Shown here: one piece after another, positions 1 through 10,519 of the stretch
Numbering within the stretch: the stretch's first letter is position 1
Layout of the letters: each line of letters begins with the position of its first letter
Assembly: GCA_027596035.1 (NCBI GenBank)
Contig: JADGJA010000336.1
Span: 1 to 22,566, forward strand
DNA from: Thoreauomyces humboldtii
Lineage: Eukaryota > Chytridiomycota > Chytridiomycetes > Spizellomycetales > Powellomycetaceae
DNA: 22,566 nt
Direction: 5' to 3'
Notes under the pieces: model-generated
What the model was told of the DNA's origin: nothing
Databases searched by the model: none
Seen by the model: only the letters and a program-made list of their open reading frames with translations
Program-made: the position numbers and the translations under genes

Positions 1-214
1 CCACCCGATTGCTTTTGAGCGACGTAAAAACGAATGAAAACCGCATTCTTGTTTGATGACTTTTTCCTTTTCGCCACTTTCCATGTGGTTTCGGCAAGAT
101 CGATCAAAGGCGGCACGCAGATGTTGAATGAATGATTTGGCAAAAATTTGAAAAATAGAGCTCATGTCGTGGCAAGGAAAAGGTATATCCCCGGTGCGGG
201 GGGCAAGGGTAGCC
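1..214. other. Downstream flank of the kinase gene, no gene seen
   Basis: This is the sequence past the stop codon of the minus-strand kinase gene. It has stretches of A and T and no convincing coding frame or RNA gene. It probably holds the 3' UTR and polyadenylation region of that kinase, but I see no canonical AATAAA on the minus strand. Confidence 0.5.
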
Positions 215-3200
215 TCAAGTCGACTCTATATCGTAAGCGTGATTGAATTCTCTCTGTCGTCTCCTTTCAGCTTCCGCGCCTGCGTCCTCATCCTCATCCT
301 CGTCGTCATCGACCACAACCACGACGCCATCGTCGTCGTCGTCGTCGTAGGCTTTGACGGAGAGATGTTCGGACGAGTGACTGGGTGACGCGTGCATGAT
401 CCTCGACGAGGACGACGGTTGGTCGCGGGTGGACCTGTTCCAAGCCATCCAAGGGACGGGTTCTTGAGATTGTTGTTGCTGGTCATGATGGTGTTGCTGG
501 TGATGGGTGTGAAGGGCGTGCGAGTTGATGTGATTGTGCTGAGTCAGGTGATCGTGATCCGACTGGGTCGGAGGAAGGCTCATCTTGCGTGAAGATGACG
601 TGCGTGAGGATGACAGGGATGTGGAAGAAAAGGCAGAGTGGTCGATCAGGTCGGGATAGGTCGTTACGACGGGTGCGGACCTCGGAGGTTGACGATGATG
701 CTGGTGATGCTGATGATGCTGATATGGGTTGAGAACGTTGGTGGAGGAATCACCGTGAAGCGGAGATGGGCGTCTTCCACGGTGTTTGGTTTGTCCGGCG
801 CTGGCGGCTCGGATCTTTCCGGAATGGTCGGTGACGGTGACGTGTCCGTGTCCGTCCGGATGGTTTGCATCGTCTTCGGCTGAAGGGAATTGAATGATAT
901 AGCAGGACCGAATTAGTAATCCGAATCCAAGCAAGGGGTGATCAATTCGATACAGCAGGTGCATGAGATCCCCGTACCTGCGGCGACGCTAGGGGCGCTC
1001 TTTGTGCGATTGCGGAGTCCCGCAGTAAGGGAATGGAATGACGACGAGAGTTTCCGTAATCCACTTTTGAGCTTTCCCTGTACACCCAAAGCCGCGTGAG
1101 GGACGACATACAGACATGGTCCACATACAGAGTGCAACGCTTACCATCATCGTAACAGCTCCCCGCATTTCCTCGTCCGTCACTTGCACCGGTGCACCGT
1201 ACTGGATCGTTGGATCCGTGTCTTGCAACCAGGCGGCGCGTTGCGCGGAATTCATGTTGCCGGTGGTCCATGGATGAAGCTGCACAATCCAAAGTCAGAA
1301 TTTCGATCAATACTGCATGAAGGCGTGACCTACCTTGATCTCTTCCAGTGTTATGCGCATAGTTGGGTCCTTGGTAAGAAGCTTGTATAAGAGATCCTCA
1401 AGGCTCGGATCGATAGTGAAGCCCGGAGGAAACTCCAGCGGCTTTCTGCTGATGACATTGAAGAGTTCGAACTCGCTCTCGGCAGTGAACGGCACACGTC
1501 CGAAGACCAAGCAGTATAGCGTGACGCCGATGGCCCAGATGTCGATGGCCTTTCCGATCGGAGGATGTACGTTTTGGACAGGTGGTGGTCGCGGATCGGG
1601 TCTTGAGTTTGTCCGAGTCAGACGCTTGTGTGGAGACAATGCCGCGAAACCAGCGCTCGCGTCTCGGATCTGTGCGACACCGTTGCCGTTGCTTGGCGAA
1701 GGTAGGCGCGGTGGGCGATCGAGCTCTGGAGGTAATGGTGGCAGATCAAGCCTTCGGATCCCGGTTTCCGACGCGGTTAGAAAGCTCGTGTCGGCGTCGA
1801 AGGTGGTCGACGTGTAATCCGTATCCTCTCCGTACGTGCTGGAGTCGGATTGATCGTCCTCGAACTCATCGTCGTCCGGTGTGCCACACATCTCTGGCGC
1901 GAAGAACGCGGGGGTGCCGGCGGTTTTGGCTAGTTCGAGATCGTGGTTCCGTTCCTGCTCCTCCTTGCTAACCACGCTACCATCCGTCGTGTGTTGGGTT
2001 TGCACGACAACGCTGACGCCAAAGTCCGATATCTTCACTCGAGAGTCCGTGGTCCACAAAAGGTTAGCCGGTTTGATGTCCCGGTGAACGATCCCTTGAT
2101 AGTGTACTGCAAAGGTCTGAGCATACGGATCGGTTCATATCCGCGGGTCGGGAATTGCACATACAGTATTCCACCCCGCAAACAACGTCCTGAAATATCC
2201 TTCGGGCATCCTCGAGTGACTGTACCGGACCGTCGTGATCTCGACTCTGCCATTTGATATCGCCTCCGGCAAGATACTCCAAAACTGGTAAATATTGGAA
2301 GAAAGGGTAAGATATGGTGTCGCAAATCGAAATTTCACATTGGTCTGAGGTCTACCTAGGAAGATCTTCTCTGAGGCGGGATCGTCGATGACTTCTCGAA
2401 GTCCCACTACGTGCGGATGGTCACATTTCTTGAGAATCGCGATCTCGCGCATAATTTTCTCCAGGTCGGGATTCTCCGCCTGCCCTTCGGCGCTCGCTGC
2501 GGCCAAGCGATTCGTATGAAGCCGGCTCTGGAATCTGGCACGAGTCTTTTTCGGAACGATCTTTAGTGCCTATGAAGCGGATGGTAGCAGGATCAGTCGC
2601 AAGCCAAAACGCGGAAACGAAATCCCGGTGGAAACCGTTGTCTGTGCCTTACCCATGCCTGTCCCGTGTCGCCGTCCTCGCAGAGCTTGACTTTCCCGTG
2701 ACATCCTCTTCCCAGCTCACGAATGATCCGATATCCGTTGATCATCTTCTGACCCGTCTCGGGGTCGAGCACGCGTTTGGCGACGGTCGTCTCCTTGACA
2801 TGCTCTCCGAGGATGGACGATGACCTTCGACTTGCAAGACCCATGGACCTCGTCGCAGATGGGGACCTGGAGAGGAAGCCCTGGTTGGATGGACTCCGTG
2901 CTCCCGGCGACATGCCGTAGTCGGTCGACGACCTGCTCGACGCGCCGAACGATCCCCATCGATATCCGAGGTCTCGATTCGACGAGGATCTTGTGACCTC
3001 GGTGGGAGTCTGAGGGGTCGAGTGCTCGGGACTCACTGTGGGTGGTGACTTTATGCTCGCCGATGAGCCAGAGGGCGAGGCCGACGGCGGGGCGTTTTCG
3101 TCGGCTGGTGTCCAATGAGAAGGTCACATGAGTTCTGGTTCATTCTGAAGACAAAGGGCCATCGGAGCGTCTTACCCACAGGTGATGGCTTCTTGTGATG

Positions 3201-3860
3201 GCGCAGCTTGGAAAGCGCGAGTCTCAATCCTCCGTGTTTCACGGGTAGGACCTCGCCAGGGTTGTCGCTGTCTGATGTCGTTGATGGTCTGTTGTTCCGG
3301 CTGGTAGCCAGCGTGATAGTCCCTGGGGAATGCCGTCGAGGTGGCGGCACGGGATCACTGCTGCAAGAAAAAGGAAACGGGTTCTTCTTGAGCCCTCAGG
3401 TCTCGAACGGCACGGCACCCAGCGATCCGTACCTGGAGAAGGAGAACGAGTCCGATGAGGAGCTCCCTCCGGAGGGGTTCGAGGTGGCCTTCCTGAGTCT
3501 GGGGCCTCCATCGAGGGCCCTCGGATCCGGGAACCCGACCACGACGTCCGACAGCTCCAGCGCCGAACACGCATCCTCCTGGTCTGCGGCCGCTACCGTC
3601 CCGTCGTGACGGTTGGACGCGTCGGACGAGCGGAGGGCAAGGTGGTGAAGGTGGTTGTAGGATCCGCCGTTGGACGGAGGCTGTCCGTCGAAGGACGCGG
3701 ACCGAGCGTTCCTGCCAGCTCCGGCGTCTCCTTTGGCCCTCCCGAGCCAAGCGGAAGGATGACGCCCTACGTTTCCGTCCACCACGGTGCTGAAGCATCT
3801 TCGTTCGCCGCTTGTTCCACCTCCCGCGGTCGTTGGTCTAGGGTTCGGCGGGGAGGCCAT
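215..3860 (-). CDS. SNF1-activating / CaMKK-type serine-threonine protein kinase, 9 exons, about 1023 aa
   Basis: Exons on the minus strand: 3860-3433, 3360-3176, 3104-2653, 2569-2356, 2284-2165, 2106-1334, 1279-1145, 1077-978 and 879-215; all phases agree. Kinases of this family (yeast Sak1/Tos3/Elm1, S. pombe Ssp1, animal CaMKK) phosphorylate the activation loop of SNF1/AMPK. Visible motifs: glycine loop GRGCHGKV (about residues 336-343), ATP lysine in WALKIV (K358), C-helix Glu E397, HRDIKPANLL (D476), DFG (D494), GTPAFFAPE (530-538), then DIWAIGV (655-661). An acidic, Ser- and Pro-rich stretch of about 110 residues separates APE from DIWAIGV. The 330-residue N-terminus is Ser/Pro-rich and probably disordered. 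The C-terminus has His/Gln runs and a block of six Asp before an acidic stretch. The start was chosen because MASPP opens the low-complexity N-terminus; in-frame ATGs lie upstream, so the start is less sure than the rest. The family call is firm; which of the yeast paralogues it matches cannot be decided. Confidence 0.9.
307..351. repeat. GTC/GAC-rich trinucleotide tract coding poly-Asp and poly-Val
   Basis: A run of GTC-like triplets on the plus strand lies inside the last exon of the kinase gene. Read on the minus strand it gives the block of six Asp residues, five Val and a following acidic stretch near the C-terminus. It is a candidate length-variable microsatellite. Confidence 0.7.
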
Positions 3861-4389
3861 GACGCAGGCCAAAGCGGGGTACGACCGAGATGGGTTGAAA
3901 TTGCTTGAGACTTGAACCGAGCAAAAGGGAAAGGACGCGGCCTCTGGAAAACCGTAAGCGGTTGCTTGGTGGGAGCCAGTGAGCGACGGATGAGGGTATA
4001 ACGGGTTCGGTCTCGCGTTTTTAGGGAAACCCAGGAGGATGGATTGGTCGTTGGGGCGGTTACGTCTATTCCCGATGGAAGGGAGACCCATGGGTGTGTG
4101 TGTGACGAGAGGAGAGGCGGCGGCTCTGTAGGCGGGTGGCTGTGTGCTTTGCTTTGGCTCTGTGTCACCAAAAAGTAACAGCCTTTTGAAGCAGACATCG
4201 ATACCACCTGGCATGCAACTTCACAGGACAAATTACCACCGCAACATTACATACTCGCCTACCAGCAGTCAAACCAGCCCTCAACACATACCATCCATAC
4301 ATAGTTTCCCTCTGTCTCCGTATCGGATTGCATAAGAAAAGAAAGGAAGGAAGGAAAGAGACAGGAAAGGGTTCTTCTTCGTTGGCACC
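3861..4389. promoter_or_regulatory. Divergent intergenic promoter between the SNF1-activating kinase and ELP3
   Basis: These 529 bases separate two genes transcribed away from each other, so both promoters should be here. In-frame ATGs for the kinase lie in it (one at 4091 on the minus strand), so part may be a longer kinase N-terminus. A purine-rich tract at about 4336-4372 (repeats of aagg and aaag) lies just before the ELP3 start. I see no clear TATA box. Confidence 0.5.
4336..4372 (+). repeat. Polypurine (GA-rich) tract before ELP3
   Basis: An almost pure A/G stretch with short aagg repeats ends about 18 bases before the ELP3 start codon. It probably lies in the 5' UTR or core promoter. 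Such tracts often keep fungal promoters free of nucleosomes, but the role here is inferred. Confidence 0.5.
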
Positions 4390-6267
4390 ATGTCCACCTC
4401 GGTACACTCGGGCCAGGACCTCAGCGCTGCATTGCTCAAGTCATGTTCAGAGGTAGTACGAAGAAGGTGACTCTCTCCTCATCGAATCCCATCTCTTACT
4501 CCTCTCTGTAGATCGTGAACGAGCTCATCGTGGAGATCAAGGCTGGCAAGGATGTGAACCTCAACGGCGTAAAGAACAGAGTGGCCAGAAAGTACAAGCT
4601 CCACACCCAGCCAAAGCTGGTCGACATCATCGCTGCCATACCAGAGCAACATAGGGAGATGCTGCTTCCCAGGCTAAGAGCCAAGCCCGTCCGGACCGCC
4701 TCCGGCATCGCCGTGGTGGCTGTCATGTGCAAACCTCACCGATGTCCCCACATCGCCATGACCGGAAACATCTGCGTGTACTGTCCCGGAGGACCCGACT
4801 CGGACTTTGAGTACTCGACCCAGTCCTACACCGGATACGAACCCACCAGCATGCGCGCCATCCGAGCCCGATACAACCCCTACGAGCAGGCCCGAGGGCG
4901 GGTCGACCAGCTCAAGCAGCTCGGACACAGTGTCGACAAGGTCGAGTACATCATCATGGGAGGCACCTTCATGTCCCTGTCCGAGGACTACCGGGACTGG
5001 TTCATCCGAAACCTGCACGACGCCCTGACCGGGTACAGCAGCAACGACGTGGACGAGGCCGTCCGATTCTCCGAGCAGAGTCAGACAAAGTGCATCGGCA
5101 TCACCATCGAGACCCGACCCGACTACTGTCTCAAGCCCCACCTGTCCCAGATGCTGCGATACGGATGCACGCGGTTGGAGATCGGCGTGCAGAGCGTGTA
5201 CGAGGACGTGGCCCGCGACACCAACCGCGGACACACCGTCAGGGCCGTCACCGAGTCCTTCCAGCTCGGAAAGGACGCCGGATACAAGATCGTGGCTCAC
5301 ATGATGCCCGACCTCCCCAACGTGGGGATGGAGCGCGACATGGACCAGTTCGTGGAGTACTTTGAGAACCCGGCCTTCCGGTCCGACGGTCTCAAGCTCT
5401 ACCCGACGCTCGTCATCCGCGGGACCGGACTGTACGAGCTCTGGAGGACGGGACGGTATAAGAACTACTCCCCTGAAGCTCTCGTCGATCTGGTCGCTCG
5501 CATCCTGGCCCTGGTGCCGCCATGGACTCGCGTGTACCGAGTGCAAAGGTGAGGAGCACTCTCTCGTCCCACCACCACTTCTCGTCGATGGTTTTCCGTG
5601 CACTCCGATTCCATCTTCTCTCTCTCATCTTTCCCCACAGAGACATTCCGATGCCACTGGTGACCTCGGGCGTCGAGAACGGCAACCTCCGTGAACTCGC
5701 TCTCAACCGAATGAAGGACCTCGGCACCGAATGTCGAGACGTACGGACGCGCGAGGTGGGGATCCAGGACATCCACAACAAGGTGCAACCGGACCAGGTG
5801 GAACTGATCCGTCGAGACTACGTCGCCAACGGCGGATGGGAGACGTTCCTGTCCTACGAGGATCCACGACAGGACATCCTCATCGGACTCCTTCGACTCA
5901 GAAAGTGCTCGGACGCCGTGTTCAGACCCGAACTGAAGGACGCGGGGCAGACGAGCGTGGTCAGAGAGCTTCACGTGTATGGGTCGGTCGTGCCGATCCA
6001 CAGCAGGGATCCGGGAAAGTTCCAACATCAGGGGTTCGGGACGTTGCTCATGGAGGAGGCGGAGAGGATCGCGAGGGAGGAACATGGGAGCGTCAAGATC
6101 GCCGTCATTTCAGGTAATGCTATGCATTGTGTGTTATATGCACTCTCAACCGTTTGAAATGCTCAACATCCCGCGTTTCTCGTTTTCCAGGCGTCGGAAC
6201 AAGACATTACTACCGCAAGCTGGGGTACGAGTTGGATGGCCCGTACATGTCAAAGATGCTTGAATAA
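4390..6267 (+). CDS. ELP3: Elongator complex catalytic subunit Elp3, 4 exons, 549 aa
   Basis: Exons: 4390-4452, 4512-5548, 5641-6113 and 6191-6267; introns of 59, 92 and 77 nt with agreeing phases. Elp3 is the radical-SAM/acetyl-CoA enzyme of Elongator that starts the cm5 modification of wobble uridine in tRNA. The radical SAM Cys cluster is visible as C-x9-C-x2-C (C99, C109, C112) in [14 protein letters not shown], followed by the conserved [15 protein letters not shown] region and [10 protein letters not shown]. The C-terminal GNAT (KAT) domain shows [16 protein letters not shown] as the acetyl-CoA loop and ends with [17 protein letters not shown], where the catalytic tyrosine is expected. 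The length matches the usual 540-560 residues of the family. The 21-residue first exon is spliced onto IVNELI, the conserved start of the domain. Nothing suggests it is damaged. The codons are G/C-ended, in keeping with high expression. Confidence 0.97.
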
Positions 6268-6614
6268 GGGATTGTACGTGGGACGCGAGCGGTGGGTTAC
6301 GTGCTTTCCATGGCGTAGCATTGTCCGGCTTTTACCATAGAGTCGAGGAGGTAATCCAGAGCGATGTCAGTGTCTATCCGACAAGCAGTGCTTACCTGAC
6401 TACCAACTTCATTCGGCGATCATCCAAAGTACCTATTTCACCCAGCGATAATGCCAGGTTGCGTAAAAACCCCTGCATGTGATGTTCCACTACTCTTTCA
6501 TCTTCATCTTCGCTTGCACGAGACTCAACTCTTTCGCTCGACGAGCTTAACACCGCTGCGAGAAGAGCGTAAAGCGCCCGAACGTCTATGGTGAAACCCC
6601 TATGAAAGAGTTTC
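6268..6614. other. Convergent intergenic region between ELP3 and NOP12 with a coding-like minus-strand stretch
   Basis: The two neighbouring genes end towards each other, so both 3' UTRs should lie here. The minus strand stays open from the end of NOP12 to about 6392 in a frame different from NOP12. It reads like protein (for example HHMQGFLRNLALSLGEIG) and ends near a good splice donor, AG|GTAAGC, at 6393-6392. A second open stretch at 6308-6370 reads ALDYLLDSMVKAGQCYAMEST. I could not join them into a valid spliced gene and do not recognise either. It could be an NOP12 3' UTR with an intron, a small unknown gene or chance. Confidence 0.25.
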
Positions 6615-8691
6615 TTACGCTTTAGGGGTTCTGGGTACGTGCCTAGCCTTCTTGACCATGGTCCCGTCAGGTCCCTTGACCTGCTTCTTCTGTCCCGGTG
6701 GCTTTCCGCCCTTTCCTCCTCTCTTGGACTCCGCACCCGGAGGTGGCTTGCCTCCGCGTCCTCCTCGCGCCGGTGATGCACCCGTCGCGCCTCCTCCTCG
6801 TCCTCCTCCTCCTCGTCCAGCCGAGGCGCCGCCTCCCCTCGCACCTCCTCGACCTCCTCGACCCGACGCCGCCCAAGAACCGCTTCGAGCGACCGCAGCT
6901 GCGGATCGGATCTTGCTCACTCCGCCTCCGGCCTTGACGCCGAGCTTGCCGCCCTTTGTCGTGTCCGACTTGGACGCTCGCTGACCTTCCGTCGCCTGTG
7001 TGCGTGGGGGGAAGAAAAAAAGGAACAGCAACGTCAGAAGATGGCTCGAAGTGGAAGGACTAGCTTGTTGACTGCGGGTTGCCTCCTTACCGATGCTCGT
7101 CGAAGCTGAGCTGCTGGGGACACGTCTCGGCACTTGCTGATCCTCAGCTTCCGACCCTCAAAGTCGGATCCGTGCATCCTCATGGCGATCGTGACGGCCG
7201 CGCGGTCCTTGAAGAGAACGTACCCGACGCCCTTTCCGACATTGGTCGCTCTAGAACAAACAAAGCAATGAGGAACAATGCGAAAATTTGGCATATCGTG
7301 ACTAGGATTCTCTCAGCAAAAGCAGATGATGATGACTCACTTGTCACGAACGATCCGCACTCCCTCCACGTCGCCAGCTTGCGCAAAGAAGGTCCAGAGT
7401 TTCTCCTCAGCCACATCGAACGGCAATGCACCGACGAACACGGACCTCTTGTGGTCGTGCTTGCCGTCGTTATCTTTCTGAGCGACGTCGACTCGGATGT
7501 GGTTGCCGAGGAAGATCTGTCCATTCTCGACCAGTGCGGGGGTAACGGACGCCTTGTCCTTGTACACGACGTAAGCGTTGAGAGTGTCGCGTCCGGGATG
7601 AAAGTTCTTCGTAATGAAGGCAGCACGACGCGGCATCTTTTCGTTGCGAGCGATGGAACGGAACCGTATGCTTTCAAGAGCGCCGTGCTTCGCGAACAGG
7701 TTCTTGAGTTCCTTCGTACCGGCTCGTTCCGTGGCCTTCAGTGGTAGGTTCCCGACGAAGAGCGTGCGACGGTTCTTCTCCTTGATGTCCTCCTTGACCT
7801 GACGACGGGTTCGCTTGGCGCTCTTCTCCTCCGGTGTGTCATCGTAGTCGCTGTCGTCGCTGTCGTCATCGTCTTCGGAGGGTGCGTCGCCGGCTTCGCT
7901 TCCGTCCTCTTCGATGACCACGTCGTCGTCCTCGGCGTCATCGATTGCCGACTCCTTTGTCTCCGTCTCCGCGACAGCCACCGTCGCATCCTTCTTTGCC
8001 TTTCTGGACTTTTTTCCAGTGGAGTCGACGGTAGGTGCCGAGATGGCAGGTGTCTCCTCCTGGATCGCAGCAACCGCTTTCTTGTCCTTCCTTGCCTTCC
8101 TTTCGGTGGGTTTCGTTTCCTCCTGCACGGGAGCGACCTCCGTGACGGCCGCGACGGGAACAACAGCAACCTTTCCCTTCCCCTTCTTTCCCGCCTTCCT
8201 TTCCTCTGCTGGTTCCGCCTTTCCCTCGCTCACGACGGCGGGTGCCGCAGTCTCCTTCGCGGATCGCTTCTGCTTCTTTGCAGCTGGTTGTTCGTCCGCA
8301 GCAGCGTCAACCTTCCCCTCCTCGGCAATGTGCTCCGATGCGGTTGCGGTCTTTGCCTTCTTCTCCTTCTTCGCCTTCTTCGTTGTCACTTCGGCGGGAG
8401 CCGTGGACTTCTCAGTCTGCGTGTCCGACCGAGCAATCGATTAGAGAGCCCGCACGGAAAAGCAAGATATCGGACAACAATCCGAGTCAGGGGACGGACC
8501 TTGATGATCTTGTCCTTTCCGGTGACGCTCCTTGGAAGCTCCTCGTCGGTGGTTTGCTGGTCCTGCTTCCGCTTCCTGCTCTGCTGCTGCTTCTTGGAGG
8601 AATGGGGTGGAGGTGGGAGTGCCGAGAAGAGCGAGTCCAGGGCCGTGTCCATGGAAGCTGACCCCACGAGCGACTGTGCTAGACTGGGCAT
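6615..8691 (-). CDS. NOP12: Nucleolar protein 12 (Nop12), two RRM domains, 4 exons, 602 aa
   Basis: Exons on the minus strand: 8691-8500, 8416-7341, 7250-7091 and 6995-6615; introns of 83, 90 and 95 nt. Nop12 is a nucleolar RNA-binding protein needed for 60S subunit assembly and 5.8S rRNA maturation. The N-terminus (MPSLAQSLVGSA) and the following Lys/Ala/Glu-rich and acidic stretches are typical of nucleolar proteins. RRM1 runs from about residue 282 to 383 with RNP2 RTLFVGNLP. RRM2 runs from about 391 to 465 with RNP2 RSVFVGALP and RNP1 GKGVGYVLF, and intron 2 interrupts it between the two. The tail, about 475-602, is an RGG-like Gly/Arg region with Lys-rich ends. The start was chosen as the first ATG opening the conserved N-terminal segment. 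The assignment rests on RRM order and overall layout; Nop13-like or other nucleolar RRM proteins are less likely. Confidence 0.9.
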
Positions 8692-8910
8692 GGCTGGTGA
8701 TGACGATATATGATGGCTGTATGCAATGTCCTCGTCTGCCGACAGTCAAAAAAAAAGAAAAGGAAAAAAAGACGCGAGACATGGATGGCTGTGCGGTTCC
8801 ATTTCGTCTTGCCCGATCTCACGGTCTCTCAAGCGTCAAGGAGTCGGCGAGCACCGTCGTAGCCATGCTCACCGTGGAGCAGCACGGTGACCACCTCACC
8901 TCTTGCGACC
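8692..8910. promoter_or_regulatory. Short divergent promoter between NOP12 and guanine deaminase
   Basis: Only 219 bases separate the two start codons, so this must hold both promoters and both 5' UTRs. An A-rich tract at about 8747-8770 is T-rich when read towards NOP12; poly-dA/dT tracts are common in fungal ribosome-biogenesis promoters. Nearer the deaminase start is a perfect inverted repeat, listed separately. Confidence 0.6.
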
Positions 8911-8987
8911 ATGGTTCAGCCATGCGACCCGGTTGCAGCCGTATTTCTCGGGTCCATTATCCATTCGGTTGGTCCCTCCAACATTGA
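8865..8987 (+). promoter_or_regulatory. Possible upstream ORF overlapping the guanine deaminase start
   Basis: An ATG at 8865 opens a 40-codon frame that runs over the deaminase ATG (8911) in a different frame and stops at 8985-8987. If the mRNA begins upstream of 8865, this would lower translation of the deaminase. It is irrelevant if transcription starts later. Confidence 0.25.
8869..8890. promoter_or_regulatory. Perfect 8-bp inverted repeat containing CCG-N10-CGG, upstream of guanine deaminase
   Basis: The arms tcaccgtg (8869-8876) and cacggtga (8883-8890) are exact reverse complements around a 6-nt spacer. The right arm ends 20 bases before the start codon. The site contains CCG and CGG triplets spaced by 10 bases, the kind of pattern bound by fungal Zn2Cys6 dimers; it could equally form a small 5' UTR hairpin. 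Function is inferred only. Confidence 0.4.
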
Positions 8988-10428
8988 GGTTCTCGATCCT
9001 GGCCTCTGCGGGGTCGGCGCTTCCGGAAAGATCCTCTTCTGCAAGTCACTATCTCGGGAAGCTGTTGTTGGAGATGCTCCTGCTGCCGGAACGCGGGACG
9101 AGCTTCTGGCGGCGGCGCTCAGAGAGCACCAAGCCGAAGACGCTACAGTACGTCGGTCGGACTGACCAATAATCTAACTAGTCCTAACTTCCTGCATTCT
9201 TCAGCTTCGAATCCTCTCCGCGCACACGCTCCTCATTCCGGGTCTGATCGACACGCACGTTCATGCCCCGCAGTACATCTTCACGGGAACTGGTTACACT
9301 CTGCCGCTACTGGCCTGGCTGGCAAAGTTCACCTTTCCCCAGGAGAAGCGGTTCGCATCCGTGGAACATGCAGAACGCATTTATCCTCGGGCAGTCTCCC
9401 GCTCCCTTCGTTGCGGAACGACGACCGCTGCGTGGTACGGAACGCTCCACGTCCCCGGAACCAAGGTCCTCGCCCAGACCTGCGCTCGACTCGGTCAGCG
9501 CGCCTTCGTGGGCAAGGTGTGCATGGATCGACATGGAGGCGACGGGTACGTCGAGGATGGGACAGGAGAGTCCCTGCAGACCACAAGGGAGTTCATCGAC
9601 GCTTTCGACGATATGAACGGGTGTGGGACGGATTCGGCCAAGGACCTCGTCACACCCATCATCACCCCTCGTTTCGCAGTGAGTTGCACTCCCGAACTCT
9701 TCAAAGGACTCGGCGACCTTGCCAAAGAACGTTCGCTACCCATTCAAACCCACTGCTCCGAGAACAAGGGCGAGATCGCCTTCGTGAAGGAACTGTTCCC
9801 TGCCTCGGAGAGCTACGTGAGCGTCTACAAGGATCACGGACTCCTGACATCTCGAACCGTTCTGGCTCACTGCGTCCATCTATCGGACGTCGAAAGGTCC
9901 CTGATCCACGAGACGGGAGCAGGCGTGTCGCACTGTCCTGTGTCCAACTACGCCCTCGATTCGGGTTGTTCCAATGTCAGAGCCCTTCTGAATGCCAACT
10001 GCAAGGTCGGACTCGGGACCGACGTGGCAGGCGGATGGAGCATGAGCGTCGTCGAGGCCATGAGGACCGCCATCTTGGCGAGCAGATCCATAGGGTTCGG
10101 GAAAAGGGAGACGACTGAAGAGTATCGTCCTCTTTCCCTCGCCGAGGTGTTCCATCTCGCCACCCTCGGAGGCGCAGACATCCTCGGCATTGCTGACACC
10201 ACGGGTAGCTTCGTGGTCGGAAAGGACTTTGACGCGCTCATCGTGGATCTGGATGCTGGCGACCAGGTCGACGCACGGTCGTCAAATGACGATGGGGAAG
10301 TTTTGGGAATGAGACCCGTCGAGGTGTTTGACCACGACACGCCGTTGGAGATGTTCGAAAAGTTTGTCTTTCTGTCGGACGATCGTAACATCGCGGAGGT
10401 GTACGTTGCGGGAAGGAAAGTAGTTTAG
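8911..10428 (+). CDS. GUD1: Guanine deaminase (amidohydrolase family), 2 exons, 486 aa
   Basis: Exons 8911-9147 and 9205-10428 flank a 57-nt intron with CTAAC branch-like motifs. The enzyme hydrolyses guanine to xanthine and ammonia in purine salvage and catabolism. The metal-binding residues of the family are all visible: HxH in GLIDTHVHAPQ (H97, H99), QTHCSEN (H262, with E265), LAHCVHL (H301) and GLGTDVAGG (D352). Also present are family blocks LPLLAWL, KFTFPQEKRF, GQRAFVGKVCMD and, near the C-terminus, DDRNIAEVYVAGRKVV. Residue spacing and length fit the eukaryotic enzymes, including human GDA and yeast Gud1. The start was chosen because the first conserved block (AAVFLGSIIHS) begins 8 residues later. 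The protein looks intact and active. Confidence 0.95.
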
Positions 10429-10519
10429 ATTCTGTAGAGTATCATCAACATAGAAACCATGGAATCGAAGTTAATTGGCCTCCACAATTGGCGGCCACGT
10501 AGCGCTGAGTGGTCAGCAG

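Noticed and set aside
4674..5603. Minus-strand open frame of 309 codons antisense to ELP3
   Set aside because: It is rich in Val, Gly, His and Asp, as expected from the reverse of a strongly codon-biased gene. The plus strand is unmistakably Elp3.
7079..7747. Plus-strand open frame of 222 codons
   Set aside because: It is antisense to NOP12 RRM exons, whose RNP motifs and splice phases are clear on the minus strand.
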